This document shows positions 8,455 through 16,971 of a DNA stretch of 59,181 nt, piece after piece. Below the pieces are notes generated by a model. It was not told where the DNA came from. It did not search any database and saw only the letters and a list, made by a program, of their open reading frames with translations. Source of the stretch: an uncultured Clostridia bacterium. Its GTDB lineage: Bacteria; Bacillota; Clostridia; Peptostreptococcales; Anaerovoracaceae. Made by a program: the position numbers and the translations under genes. The stretch is taken from positions 1 to 59,181 of the forward strand of contig CAKQUI010000001.1 in NCBI GenBank assembly GCA_934277495.1, read 5' to 3'. Each line of letters begins with the position of its first letter. Position 1 is the first letter of the stretch.

Positions 8455-8910
8455 ATGAAAAGCAAAATAATACTTTTTATACTGACCATAGCGTGCTTTG
8501 GTGCGATATTCTTTTTTTCATGCCAGCCGGCGACAGAATCAGATGCCATAAGCGGCGGCATCGCACGGAAGCTCCTGGAGATGTTCACTGACTACAGCAG
8601 CCTGGCTCCGCAGGAACAGTATACGAAACTGATGGTGTTCGATGAAGTGCTTAGGAGCCTGGCACATTTCGGACTGGCGCTGCTGTCGGGATTTTTCCTT
8701 TGTACAGTGCTGACTGTATTCGGATGCAGGAGACCTGTGGCGTGGACAGTGGCAGTATGTTTCCTCTATTCACTGTCAGACGAGATACATCAGCAGCTCT
8801 TTGCAGCAGGCAGAGCTTTCCAGCTGGAAGACATAGCAAAGGACTGGGCAGGAGCTCTTGTGGGGCTTTGCCTGGCAGCAGCGGTCAGGGTATGCAGGAA
8901 GACGAAATAG
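8455..8910 (+). CDS. VanZ family membrane protein
   Basis: This 151-residue integral membrane protein has about four hydrophobic segments and two conserved VanZ features: DEVLRSLAHFGLA in the middle, and SDEIHQQLF followed by R and EDIAKDWAGALVG near the C-terminus. VanZ relatives are linked to low-level teicoplanin resistance and envelope processes; the reaction is unknown. The ribosome binding site is GGGAGAG. It lies between the surface protein and the pilus locus and is not obviously part of either operon. Confidence 0.85.
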   Translation: MKSKIILFILTIACFGAIFFFSCQPATESDAISGGIARKLLEMFTDYSSLAPQEQYTKLMVFDEVLRSLAHFGLALLSGFFLCTVLTVFGCRRPVAWTVAVCFLYSLSDEIHQQLFAAGRAFQLEDIAKDWAGALVGLCLAAAVRVCRKTK

Positions 8911-9006
8911 CATCGCAGCGGCGCCAGGTGCTGTCAGGTATCTTGCACATGATCCATACATGGCAAGAGAACCAAAAAAAATACAATTCAAACAGTAAAT
9001 TGATAT

Positions 9007-9054
9007 CACAGACTTTATATCGGGCAGATCCGTATGGAGTCTGTGTATTTTTTT
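9007..9054 (+). terminator. Rho-independent terminator
   Basis: CACAGACT (9007-9014) pairs with AGTCTGTG (9038-9045), followed by a TATTTTTTTT tail. Confidence 0.75.
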
Positions 9055-9097
9055 GTGTACATTACAGTCTCGGAGGTCTTTCTGATCGCACGGATAA

Positions 9098-9177
9098 CAT
9101 ACTGGACTGCCAAAAATAACATACTGGACTACCAAAAATAACATTTCTTCGGTTTTGGTTTTCAGTGAGGCTATAAT
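9098..9177 (+). promoter_or_regulatory. LytTR-type operator (tandem 22-bp repeats) and promoter of the pilus operon
   Basis: Two 22-bp units at 9098-9119 and 9120-9141 are identical except one base; each contains CCAAAAATAA (CC at 9110 and 9132). TATAAT is at 9172-9177, 40 bp after the start of the second CCAAAAAT. There is no recognisable -35 box, as expected for an activator-dependent promoter. The gene it drives encodes a LytTR DNA-binding protein. The same architecture is at 24987-25054. Confidence 0.8.
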
Positions 9178-9287
9178 AGCACATGATGATCCGGACGGGG
9201 GTTATACGGATCGTTTCAATGCAGTCTCAAATAATTTCCTGACGTATATCAGACAGCAATCATTATTTTGGGAGAAATGGATTTTGT

Positions 9288-10040
9288 ATGAGAATAGCAG
9301 TATGTTATGCGAAGAAATATGAGCTTGAGAAATGTTGCAGAACAATAACAGAGTCGATAACGGAGGAATATCAGGATGTAGTTATAGATGAATACTGCAG
9401 TACAGATAACTTTCTTTTCAGACTTGAGGATGCTGACCGGAATTATGACATTGTTTTTCTTGACGGGAATCCGGATGATCCGTCATGGATGGATATAGCA
9501 GGTAAGCTCGCCATACAGTACGGGATACCGGCTGTGATCTTTATTGATATGTCAGCACGGGACGATTGTGCAGATATGATGGTCACAAAGATAGAATATC
9601 ACAGATTAGAGAAATGTGGGAAAGGTTATGAAAATGTTTTCAAACGGCTGGTTGAAGAGAACCGGAAGAAAAGTGACGAGTATCTTGCCATACGAGCCGG
9701 TGGAAAAAATGAATTCATACCAATTCGGGGAATAGAATATTTAGAATCGGACAACAGAATAATCACCGCACATTATAACGGTAAGAGCATTGAGTTTTAC
9801 GGGACTATCAAAGATATGAGCGACAAGCTCAGTGAAAAGGGATTTGTACGGATACATAGAAGCTACATGGTATCTGTAAGAGAGATAGTGTCATTTGACT
9901 CAGGCTGGCTTGAGCTGAAAAACGGAATGAATCTGCCGATAGGCAGGATATACTGGGAGTCAGTAAAGTCTGCCTGCAGGAAATATGGTCATGCGATTTG
10001 CGACCGTACAGAGGCTGTCGATGTTGTTTACAACATTTAA
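9288..10040 (+). CDS. LytTR family transcriptional regulator with degenerate receiver-like domain
   Basis: This 250-residue protein has an N-terminal receiver-like domain (about 1-125) and a C-terminal LytTR DNA-binding domain (about 148-238; IRGIEYLESDNRIITAHYNG and FVRIHRSYMVSVREI). The N-terminal domain keeps an Asp in IVFLDG, but the acidic pair normally found after the first strand is replaced (VCYAKKYE), so classical phosphorylation is doubtful. The first gene of the pilus locus, it is preceded by the tandem operator at 9098-9141, which suggests autoregulation. Its 3' end contains another repeat-type operator (10026-10056). Confidence 0.87.
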   Translation: MRIAVCYAKKYELEKCCRTITESITEEYQDVVIDEYCSTDNFLFRLEDADRNYDIVFLDGNPDDPSWMDIAGKLAIQYGIPAVIFIDMSARDDCADMMVTKIEYHRLEKCGKGYENVFKRLVEENRKKSDEYLAIRAGGKNEFIPIRGIEYLESDNRIITAHYNGKSIEFYGTIKDMSDKLSEKGFVRIHRSYMVSVREIVSFDSGWLELKNGMNLPIGRIYWESVKSACRKYGHAICDRTEAVDVVYNI

Positions 10041-10091
10041 AGTGTCGTTTACAACAAATGCGGTCACAAATCTGACTTAATAAGTTAGAAT
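10026..10091 (+). promoter_or_regulatory. Second LytTR-like operator and promoter within the pilus locus
   Basis: GTTTACAACA occurs at 10026-10035 and 10047-10056 (21-bp offset), and TAGAAT is at 10086-10091, 39 bp after the start of the second copy. This is the geometry of the CCAAAAAT promoters with a different half-site. It overlaps the end of the LytTR gene and would drive the coiled-coil/signal peptidase/pilin genes. Confidence 0.6.
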
Positions 10092-10153
10092 ACAATCTGC
10101 CGTCACAATTGAGTGATGTGCGGAGAATATTAAAAAATATTTGCATACAGGAT

Positions 10154-10642
10154 ATGAAAGAGAAAGATATAAAGCTGAAACGTCTGTCCCGCAGGGAACT
10201 GCTGGAAATAGTCGTTATTCAGAGCGAAGAGATAGACAGGCTCAGCAGAGAACTTGCAGAATCGGAGAAACGTATCGAAGAGCGGCAGAAATCTATTGAC
10301 GATGCAGGCTCCATTGCGGAGGCAGCGCTTGAACTCAATGGTGTTTTCGATGCGGCGCAGCAGGCATCTGAGCAGTATATATCCGAAATCAGGAAGATGA
10401 AGGAAAAACAGGAGGAAATCTACCGGAATGCAGAAGCTGATGCCAGAAAGAGGTCAGAAGCACTTATAAAGGCAACAGTACAGAAATGCAAGGCAGTACA
10501 GGAAGATACCATGAGAAAATGCAATGCGATGATAAGTCGGGCCAGAAGTGAAGCAGAAAACAGCCGGCACCAGCCGGCAGTGATGACAGGTATGAGAAAT
10601 GGGTCGGAAACAGAAAGAAATACAGGAAACAGTCAGGAATGA
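10154..10642 (+). CDS. Coiled-coil protein of the pilus locus
   Basis: This cytoplasmic protein (162 aa from the ATG at 10154) is almost entirely charged helix (LSRRELLEIVVIQSEEIDRL, then long Glu/Lys/Ala-rich stretches) and resembles DivIVA/GpsB-like scaffolds in composition. I do not recognise a specific family. The frame is open upstream to a TTG at 10109 and a GTG at 10118, but those lie close to the proposed transcription start and lack a binding site, so 10154 is preferred with some doubt. It overlaps the signal peptidase gene by 44 bases, which suggests coupled expression and perhaps a role in placing the secretion and sorting machinery. Confidence 0.6.
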   Translation: MKEKDIKLKRLSRRELLEIVVIQSEEIDRLSRELAESEKRIEERQKSIDDAGSIAEAALELNGVFDAAQQASEQYISEIRKMKEKQEEIYRNAEADARKRSEALIKATVQKCKAVQEDTMRKCNAMISRARSEAENSRHQPAVMTGMRNGSETERNTGNSQE

Positions 10643-11219
10643 CAAAAAACTAAATGATATCGCTGCTGATACAGAATATCTGAAAGCTCAGCTGGCTGAT
10701 GAAAAATCAAGGCATGGGCGGCGCAAAAAGGCGGTCAGGACATTGTCCGTACTGATAGTAGCCGTGGCGGTTGCCGTGATAATTTCAACGATGTTCATGC
10801 CGGTGCTCAAGATATACAGCTCTTCAATGGAGCCGACGCTGGAAAAGGGCAACATAATTGTTGCAGTAAAAAACAGCAGTGCAAAAAAAGGACAACTTAC
10901 AGCCTTCTATGTCGGGAACAAGACTCTTGTCAAAAGAGTGATTGCCGGACCGGGAGACTGGGTGAATATAGATGAGAACGGCAACGTCTTTGTCAACAAG
11001 AAGCTGCTGGACGAGCCGTATCTTACAGAAAGAAGCAAGGGTGAAAGTGATATAAAGTTCCCTTATCAGGTACCGGAATCAAGGTATTTCGTCCTGGGTG
11101 ACAACAGAGCCATATCAATGGACTCCCGAAGCGGTTATATAGGCTGCATTTCAGATGACCAGATCATTGGTAAAGTGGTGCTGCGTATATGGCCGTTAGG
11201 GAAAGCAGGCATAATCTAA
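10599..11219 (+). CDS. Signal peptidase I (S26A), pilus-associated
   Basis: This 206-residue membrane protease has a charged, partly coiled-coil cytoplasmic N-terminus (about 45 aa, longer than usual), one transmembrane segment (about 48-68), then the catalytic serine box SSSMEPTLEKG, the lysine box LVKRVIAGPGD and the GDNR...SMDSR box. A Ser/Lys dyad marks it as the bacterial type, not the SipW/ER type. It cleaves signal peptides on the outer face. Position directly before the pilin genes parallels the dedicated signal peptidases of streptococcal pilus islands, which help pilin export or polymerisation. Confidence 0.9.
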   Translation: MGRKQKEIQETVRNDKKLNDIAADTEYLKAQLADEKSRHGRRKKAVRTLSVLIVAVAVAVIISTMFMPVLKIYSSSMEPTLEKGNIIVAVKNSSAKKGQLTAFYVGNKTLVKRVIAGPGDWVNIDENGNVFVNKKLLDEPYLTERSKGESDIKFPYQVPESRYFVLGDNRAISMDSRSGYIGCISDDQIIGKVVLRIWPLGKAGII

Positions 11220-11236
11220 GAAAGGACAAGGGTGTT

Positions 11237-14200
11237 ATGCGGGAAAGTATCAGAAAATATTATGATTCGATCAGAAAAGACAGGAAAGCAAGGAAAAAGT
11301 GGTACGTGATCATTGCCTGTCTGGCTGCAGTGGCTGTATGTTCGACCTCATATGCACTTATGAAACCGGCAGTCACTATGGAAAAAAACAGCAAATGCGG
11401 ACTTACCGAGCATGTCCATGATGACAGCTGCTATGAAGACGGCAATCTGATCTGCGAGCTGCCGGAACATGAACACAGCGAAGCGTGCAGTACAGAAAAA
11501 ATAGCGTCAGCAGTAGTGGAAAAATCTGAACGGGATGTCAAGTCTGGAAAATCCTCTACGGAAACTTCGGGCAGCAGCGAACGGGTAATGAAATATGAGA
11601 CAGATGATCTCATTGTCAGAGCGACTGTGACTGAAAAGGCAAAGATCCCGGAAAGTGCAGAGCTGAAGGCAAAGGAAATCGGTGAAGGCACCGCTGAATG
11701 GGGGAAACTCTACAAGAAAGCCAGCAGCAGGATGAAACTCAAGGATCCGGCACTCTTCTGCAGGTTCCTGGACATATCATTCATGGATGGAGATAAGGAA
11801 ATAGAACCATCCGATGCAGTGGACGTACAGATCACATACAAGGATGAGAAAATCAAGGGTCTTGAAAAAGGCGACACAAACGTGGTGCATTTCGCAGATG
11901 ACGGCATAGAAATCCTCAAGGCTGATGCAGAGATAACTAAAAAAGGAGACACACAGTTCGAGTACAGCCAGGACAGTTTTTCAGTAGTTGGCATGATAGT
12001 GACAGGAGATTTCGACCTTAAGAGTGGAAGTTACATATTTTATGATCAGAGAAACGATGGCAAAGAGATTTTTGCACTTGGAGTCAGCAGCAGTGGTGCA
12101 GTGATATCCATACCAGTGACAGTCAGCAGCGACGGATATGTATCTCTGGATGAAACCAGGTACAATGCTGGACAGATAACATGGTCATATGACGGGAACT
12201 CTCTGTACAATAAGTATTACAGGAAGTATCTGCAGCTGAATGTGGGCGGCACGAATACTACGACATCTGTATTGACCAGCACACAGAGAGTTGAAATATC
12301 AGGTGTCAATATATCGAATCTGACATTTTTCTGCAGGAATTACACTGTTGGAAATACGACTGGTGCATATTATCTTGGATTCAATGAAGATACAGCAAGC
12401 TTCTATACATCTAAGTATCTGGGACATGAATACAGGGATTATCTCATTACAGCAAAGGCAGGCACTCCATCAGAGATAGGATTAAAGGACACGGACCTCA
12501 GCATAAACGAAACGATAAAAGCTGATGGGTGCATCAAGCCTGTGATGAAAGGGTCGCATACTGTACCATACTACAACTGGTACAGGAGCAAAGACGGAAA
12601 GACCTGGGAAAAGGTGGAGAGAAAGAAAATCACCGGTGACAGGTATAATATGGACGAGAATGGCAAATGGCTGAATGTTTCACTTGATGGTGGAGCCAGA
12701 TACTACTACAAAGCAGAGGCGCCGATGGTCGATGGCTATCAGCTAACGACGCCAGTGGCCTCGAATCCGTACCGGATACCATACTACGATTCTCTGCAGA
12801 ACGGAAGCTTCGAGAAGCCAGTGGTGCCTCCATCCAGTATAGGCGATGACTATCAGCCGTTCTTCCCTAACAATACAGCCGGGATGGTGTGGAAGACTAC
12901 AGCGAAGGATTCGGAAATCGAATTCATCAGTACTGCAACATCACTGTTCCAGCAGTACAGCCAGAAATGGCACTGTGTAGAAAAACCTGCAGATGGAAAG
13001 CAGTATGTGGAGCTCAACGCCAAGATGGCGGGAGCACTTTATCAGGATGTACTGACTATACCGGACAGCACGATGTACTGGAAGCTGGCTCACAGAGGCA
13101 GAGGCAGTGGATATATGTCAGGTGAGAGCGATACCATGTATGTAGTGATCATGTCTACAGATCTGGCAGACCGCTATGGTATAACGACACAGGAAAAGGT
13201 ACAGGATGTAGTAAATAATCCGAACAGATATCCGGGAGCAGCAGTAAAGAAAATCACCAGCGACAACAAATCGTGGCATTATTATACCAGTGCATACAAG
13301 GTCCCGGAAGGGCAGTATATGTCCAGGTACTTCTTTATTGCCGGACCTACAGCTTTTGACAACAAGGGTGGCGGATCCACAAGCACAGACCCTAATGCAG
13401 CACCATACACTGTAGGAAATCACCTCGATGATATATCATTCAGTACTGATGTGCCGGCACCGACACCGGGCAAGGCCAACCTCGTTGTAAACAAGGAAAT
13501 CAGAGGGCTTTCTGAATCAGACGCTCGAAAGGTGCTCAGCAATCTGACTTTCCGCATAGGCAGTCAGACTGTACGTGGATCGAGTTTCGTCAACTTCACG
13601 AAGAAAGATGAAAAGATATTTACAGCGTCATATGTTGTAAGAGAGATATCTGATCTTGGCAGCAGGAATATAGAAGAAGTTGCCAGCAGTGCGAAGTATG
13701 ACGGATATACAAATACGATATCAGCATCTGCCGATGGGGGGACCATGAGCAGCGGCAGCAGTGTATCGGTCACGCTCAAGGAAGATCAGACTTCTGACGT
13801 GTCGTTCCTGAATACATACAAGCGTGAAGGCGCAGATCTGACTGTTGAGAAAACAGATGAAAGAAATCAGCCGCTTTCAGGTGCGAAATTCAGGCTTTCG
13901 AAAAAGAACGGAAGCAAGTGGGACTATGTCATGGATTTTGCGCCATCAGGAAACAATGGATCATACAAGCTGGAAGGTCTGGAGTATGATGCTCTTTACA
14001 GAGTCGAAGAGATCACGCCTCCGGATGAGTATGTACAGCTCACGGAATCGATATACTTCAGAGCCGGGAAAAGCAGCTTCACTCTGTGTGATGAAAACGG
14101 TAAAGCATTGAGTGATGAAGCGGTACAGGAGAAGAAAGCCAAGTTCCTGTACACTCCTTACGGCACGCTGAAGATCATAAATAAAAAAGGATATGTTTTA

Positions 14201-14317
14201 CCGGAAACCGGAGGTGAAGGTACACACCTTTATATGTTAGCAGGGGCGATATTGATATTGGGATCAGCCTTGTATATGGGATGTGTTTCAAGACGACGGA
14301 AAAAGGAGGTGAGCTGA
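11237..14317 (+). CDS. Large LPETG wall-anchored pilus tip/ancillary protein
   Basis: This 1026-residue surface protein has an N-terminal signal-anchor (about 21-41) after a basic stretch, then a Cys/His-rich module (CGLTEHVHDDSCYEDG and CELPEHEHSEAC), a long middle region with beta-sandwich character, an insert rich in Tyr/Trp/Ser (about 500-740), SpaA/Cna-B-like domains near the end (VEKTDERNQPLSGAKFRLSK) and the sorting signal LPETG (about 988-992), a membrane segment and RRRKK. It is probably the tip adhesin of the pilus. The ATG at 11237 follows AAAGGACAAGGG; an ATG at 11189 lies inside the signal peptidase gene. Confidence 0.85.
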   Translation: MRESIRKYYDSIRKDRKARKKWYVIIACLAAVAVCSTSYALMKPAVTMEKNSKCGLTEHVHDDSCYEDGNLICELPEHEHSEACSTEKIASAVVEKSERDVKSGKSSTETSGSSERVMKYETDDLIVRATVTEKAKIPESAELKAKEIGEGTAEWGKLYKKASSRMKLKDPALFCRFLDISFMDGDKEIEPSDAVDVQITYKDEKIKGLEKGDTNVVHFADDGIEILKADAEITKKGDTQFEYSQDSFSVVGMIVTGDFDLKSGSYIFYDQRNDGKEIFALGVSSSGAVISIPVTVSSDGYVSLDETRYNAGQITWSYDGNSLYNKYYRKYLQLNVGGTNTTTSVLTSTQRVEISGVNISNLTFFCRNYTVGNTTGAYYLGFNEDTASFYTSKYLGHEYRDYLITAKAGTPSEIGLKDTDLSINETIKADGCIKPVMKGSHTVPYYNWYRSKDGKTWEKVERKKITGDRYNMDENGKWLNVSLDGGARYYYKAEAPMVDGYQLTTPVASNPYRIPYYDSLQNGSFEKPVVPPSSIGDDYQPFFPNNTAGMVWKTTAKDSEIEFISTATSLFQQYSQKWHCVEKPADGKQYVELNAKMAGALYQDVLTIPDSTMYWKLAHRGRGSGYMSGESDTMYVVIMSTDLADRYGITTQEKVQDVVNNPNRYPGAAVKKITSDNKSWHYYTSAYKVPEGQYMSRYFFIAGPTAFDNKGGGSTSTDPNAAPYTVGNHLDDISFSTDVPAPTPGKANLVVNKEIRGLSESDARKVLSNLTFRIGSQTVRGSSFVNFTKKDEKIFTASYVVREISDLGSRNIEEVASSAKYDGYTNTISASADGGTMSSGSSVSVTLKEDQTSDVSFLNTYKREGADLTVEKTDERNQPLSGAKFRLSKKNGSKWDYVMDFAPSGNNGSYKLEGLEYDALYRVEEITPPDEYVQLTESIYFRAGKSSFTLCDENGKALSDEAVQEKKAKFLYTPYGTLKIINKKGYVLPETGGEGTHLYMLAGAILILGSALYMGCVSRRRKKEVS

Positions 14318-14405
14318 CAGACAAGGGACACCTCTGAAAGATAGATAGCAATATTACAAAATAAACTGCAGAACAACTGCAGAGGAGAATGAAAGGAAGA
14401 AAGCA

Positions 14406-16043
14406 ATGAAACTTACAAAAAAAGTATTAAGTGTTTTCCTCGCGCTGATGATGGTGGCAGGAATAGGCTGCACCTCACTCATGGCAATGAGTGAAACTGC
14501 ACATGCAGCACAGACAGGAACACTGACAGTAAACGGAACAACTGCAGGAAAGACATATGCTGTGTACAAGGTATTCGATCTGACACAGAGCGGAGACAAC
14601 TATTCATACACAGTGAACAGTGATTTTGCACAGTATTTTAAAGACAACGGGATCGCTGATCCGGTAGAGCACATCAGCAAGATGTCAGGTAACTCAGCCG
14701 AACTTTCAAAGCTGGCTCAGAGCATCTTTAAATGGGCAAGTGAAAAAGGAATCGCACCTGCAGCTAAAAAGACAGCTGATGGAAATTCAATGACTATCGA
14801 TGGTCTGGGATATGGATACTATCTTCTGAATCCACTCGGCGGAAGCAAGGCAGACAATGGATATGCTACAATGTTCTCGATGAATACACTGTCAGGAAAT
14901 GATACTGAGATCAATGTCAAGGCAGTATATCCTACAGTAGATAAAGAAATAAAGGATGAAGGCAAGACAAATTCAGCATCTATCGGAGATGATGTAACAT
15001 ATGTGCTGAAGTCAGCCGTTCCTGACATGACAGGATACAAAGGATACTACTTCATCTTCAACGATACACTTTCAAAGGGTCTTACATACAAGGATGTTGA
15101 TTCCATCACAGTAGGCGGCAAAAAGCTCGAAAAGGCTGACTATGAAGTAGAAGGTCCGGATGCAGCGGATAACGGTGCAACAAAGATAAGGATCATCCTC
15201 AAGGATTTCTTCAACAAGTATAAGGATCAGGCCGGAGCAGATATCGTAGTTGAATACAAAGCAACACTCAACAAGGATGCTGAAGCAGGAAAAGCCGAAA
15301 AGAACAAGGCATCACTGACTTATTCAAATGACCCTTCATATAACTATGATGGAGACAAGCCGGCACCAGGAAGCAATGCTCCTGTAGGAGAAACAGCAAC
15401 AACAGAAACAGAAACATATACGACATCACTGACTATCAACAAGACTGATGGTAAAAATAAACTGACAGGTGCAGCATTCAGGATCACAGGTGATGGGGTG
15501 AACATCGTTGTCACTACAGGTGATGTTTATACAAAGGCAGCAGACGGTACATTCTGGAAACTCAAAGACAGTACATATACAACAGATGATCCGAACGGCG
15601 CGGATATGGACAAGTCAAAGTATGAAAGTACTACAGACAAGTACAAGAAAGAAGCAAAAGCTGTTATCGACACAAAGGGTGCTAAAGTAAATGCAGAAGC
15701 CTTCGTCAATGCAGACGGTACGCTGACATTCACAGGTCTTGGAGCAGGTTCATATACGATCAGCGAAATCGTTGTACCTGACGGATATAATGCTATTGAG
15801 GACATCAATGTGGACATCACATTCGATAAGGCAGAAAAGAAATTCACTGCAAATGCTTCAAACGGAAACACTGTAAGTGTTGACGGCAACAAACTGTCAA
15901 TGACAGTTGTGAACAAATCAGGAAACCTTCTGCCTTCAACAGGTGGTATCGGAACACAGATCTTCTACATCCTGGGAGCTATCCTCCTGATAGGCGGCGG
16001 AGCAGTTCTTTTCGGAAGAAGAAAGATCAGAAACAACGGCTAA
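14406..16043 (+). CDS. Major pilin, SpaA-type isopeptide-forming LPSTG protein
   Basis: This 545-residue protein has a Sec signal peptide (about 1-36), a first domain followed by KAVYPTVDKEI (the region of the pilin motif that supplies the polymerising Lys), a domain pair with Asn/Lys/Glu isopeptide features, a late Cna-B/SpaA domain (TGAAFRI ... E-box YTISEI at 450-455, then PDGY) and LPSTG (509-513), a membrane segment and RRKIRNNG. Length, order and position before a class C sortase fit the shaft pilin. The canonical WxxxVxVYPK motif is altered (YPTVDK), so the linking Lys needs confirming. Ribosome binding site: AGAGGAG or GAAAGGAAG. Confidence 0.92.
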   Translation: MKLTKKVLSVFLALMMVAGIGCTSLMAMSETAHAAQTGTLTVNGTTAGKTYAVYKVFDLTQSGDNYSYTVNSDFAQYFKDNGIADPVEHISKMSGNSAELSKLAQSIFKWASEKGIAPAAKKTADGNSMTIDGLGYGYYLLNPLGGSKADNGYATMFSMNTLSGNDTEINVKAVYPTVDKEIKDEGKTNSASIGDDVTYVLKSAVPDMTGYKGYYFIFNDTLSKGLTYKDVDSITVGGKKLEKADYEVEGPDAADNGATKIRIILKDFFNKYKDQAGADIVVEYKATLNKDAEAGKAEKNKASLTYSNDPSYNYDGDKPAPGSNAPVGETATTETETYTTSLTINKTDGKNKLTGAAFRITGDGVNIVVTTGDVYTKAADGTFWKLKDSTYTTDDPNGADMDKSKYESTTDKYKKEAKAVIDTKGAKVNAEAFVNADGTLTFTGLGAGSYTISEIVVPDGYNAIEDINVDITFDKAEKKFTANASNGNTVSVDGNKLSMTVVNKSGNLLPSTGGIGTQIFYILGAILLIGGGAVLFGRRKIRNNG

Positions 16044-16074
16044 AAATATATAGAAGTTACTGATAAACAAAAAA

Positions 16075-16106
16075 CTGCTGTACATGAATACGTTCGTGTA
16101 CAGCAG
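16075..16106 (+). promoter_or_regulatory. Intercistronic hairpin between major pilin and sortase C
   Basis: CTGCTGTACATGAA (16075-16088) and TTCGTGTACAGCAG (16093-16106) form a 14-bp stem (one wobble) with a TACG loop. No T tail follows; the sortase ribosome binding site (TAAGGAG) comes right after. It looks like a processing or stability element that lets the pilin be made in excess over the sortase. Confidence 0.65.
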
Positions 16107-16119
16107 TAAGGAGAGTGCT

Positions 16120-16926
16120 ATGAAAAAGAATATATCAACTGTGATAATAGTGCTTGCAATGCTTACAGGGCTCTCTTTACTGCTGTATCCGACAGTAAGT
16201 GATTACTGGAACTCAATGCGGCAGAGTAAAGCAATCGCAGGATACATAGAGCAGACAAACTCGCTTGACGATGCCAGGATCGAGAAGATGCTGAAGGATG
16301 CCAGGGAATACAACAAGACACTTGTAAACCAGGAAAACAGATATAAACTTACAGATGCGGAATATGCGGAATACAGCAGACTGCTGGATGCAGGAGAAAA
16401 TGGTATCATAGGATATATAGATATACCAGAGATAAATGTGAAACTGCCTATATACCACGGAACTGATGAATCCGTGCTTCAGGTGGCAGTAGGACATATC
16501 GCAGGGTCGTCCCTGCCGGTGGGCGGTAAAAGTACCCACTGTGTCCTTTCAGGACACAGGGGACTGCCTTCTGCAAAACTGTTTTCAAATATAGACAGGC
16601 TGGTGGAGGGTGATGTTTTCACATTGAATGTTCTCAACGAAACGCTTTACTATCAGGTGGATCAGATCCTTACTGTGGAGCCTGACGAGCTGGAAGCACT
16701 TGAGATCGAAAAAGGAAAAGACTACTGCACGCTTGTAACGTGCACACCCTACGGTGTGAATACACACAGACTTCTGGTCAGAGGAAGCCGTATCGATGGT
16801 ATTTCATCAGCAAAAGTGATGGCTGATGCCATACAGATAGAAAAATATCTTGTTATCATGGTTATAACAGCAGTTTTTGCGGCAGCTGCACTTATATTCA
16901 CGATAATAAGAAAAAGAAGAAAATGA
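16120..16926 (+). CDS. Class C (pilin-polymerising) sortase
   Basis: This 268-residue transpeptidase has an N-terminal membrane segment (about 4-22), the sortase fold with catalytic His 146 (LSGHRG), Cys 208 in TLVTC and Arg 221 (HRLLVRG), and a second C-terminal membrane segment followed by RKRRK. The two-anchor layout and TLVTC motif are typical of class C enzymes, which join pilin subunits. The ATG at 16120 follows TAAGGAG; an in-frame ATG at 16084 lies within the intercistronic hairpin and is rejected. The major pilin lies upstream and the minor pilin downstream, so these are its likely substrates. Confidence 0.93.
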   Translation: MKKNISTVIIVLAMLTGLSLLLYPTVSDYWNSMRQSKAIAGYIEQTNSLDDARIEKMLKDAREYNKTLVNQENRYKLTDAEYAEYSRLLDAGENGIIGYIDIPEINVKLPIYHGTDESVLQVAVGHIAGSSLPVGGKSTHCVLSGHRGLPSAKLFSNIDRLVEGDVFTLNVLNETLYYQVDQILTVEPDELEALEIEKGKDYCTLVTCTPYGVNTHRLLVRGSRIDGISSAKVMADAIQIEKYLVIMVITAVFAAAALIFTIIRKRRK

Positions 16927-16971
16927 CAGATATAGTGAAGCAATTTTCAGATCATCAGGAGGGATCAGGCA

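Larger units (their letters stand above)
8911..9287. other. Intergenic region upstream of the pilus locus
   Basis: This 377-base gap holds a terminator at 9007-9054 and the LytTR-type tandem operator and promoter at 9098-9177. No further coding potential was seen. Confidence 0.8.

Noticed and set aside
9098..9141. Start of a CRISPR array or minisatellite
   Set aside because: Only two contiguous units and no spacers; position relative to a -10 box fits an operator.
10599..11219. SipW-type signal peptidase
   Set aside because: The catalytic Lys box (LVKRVIAGPGD) and GDNR box are of the LepB Ser/Lys type.
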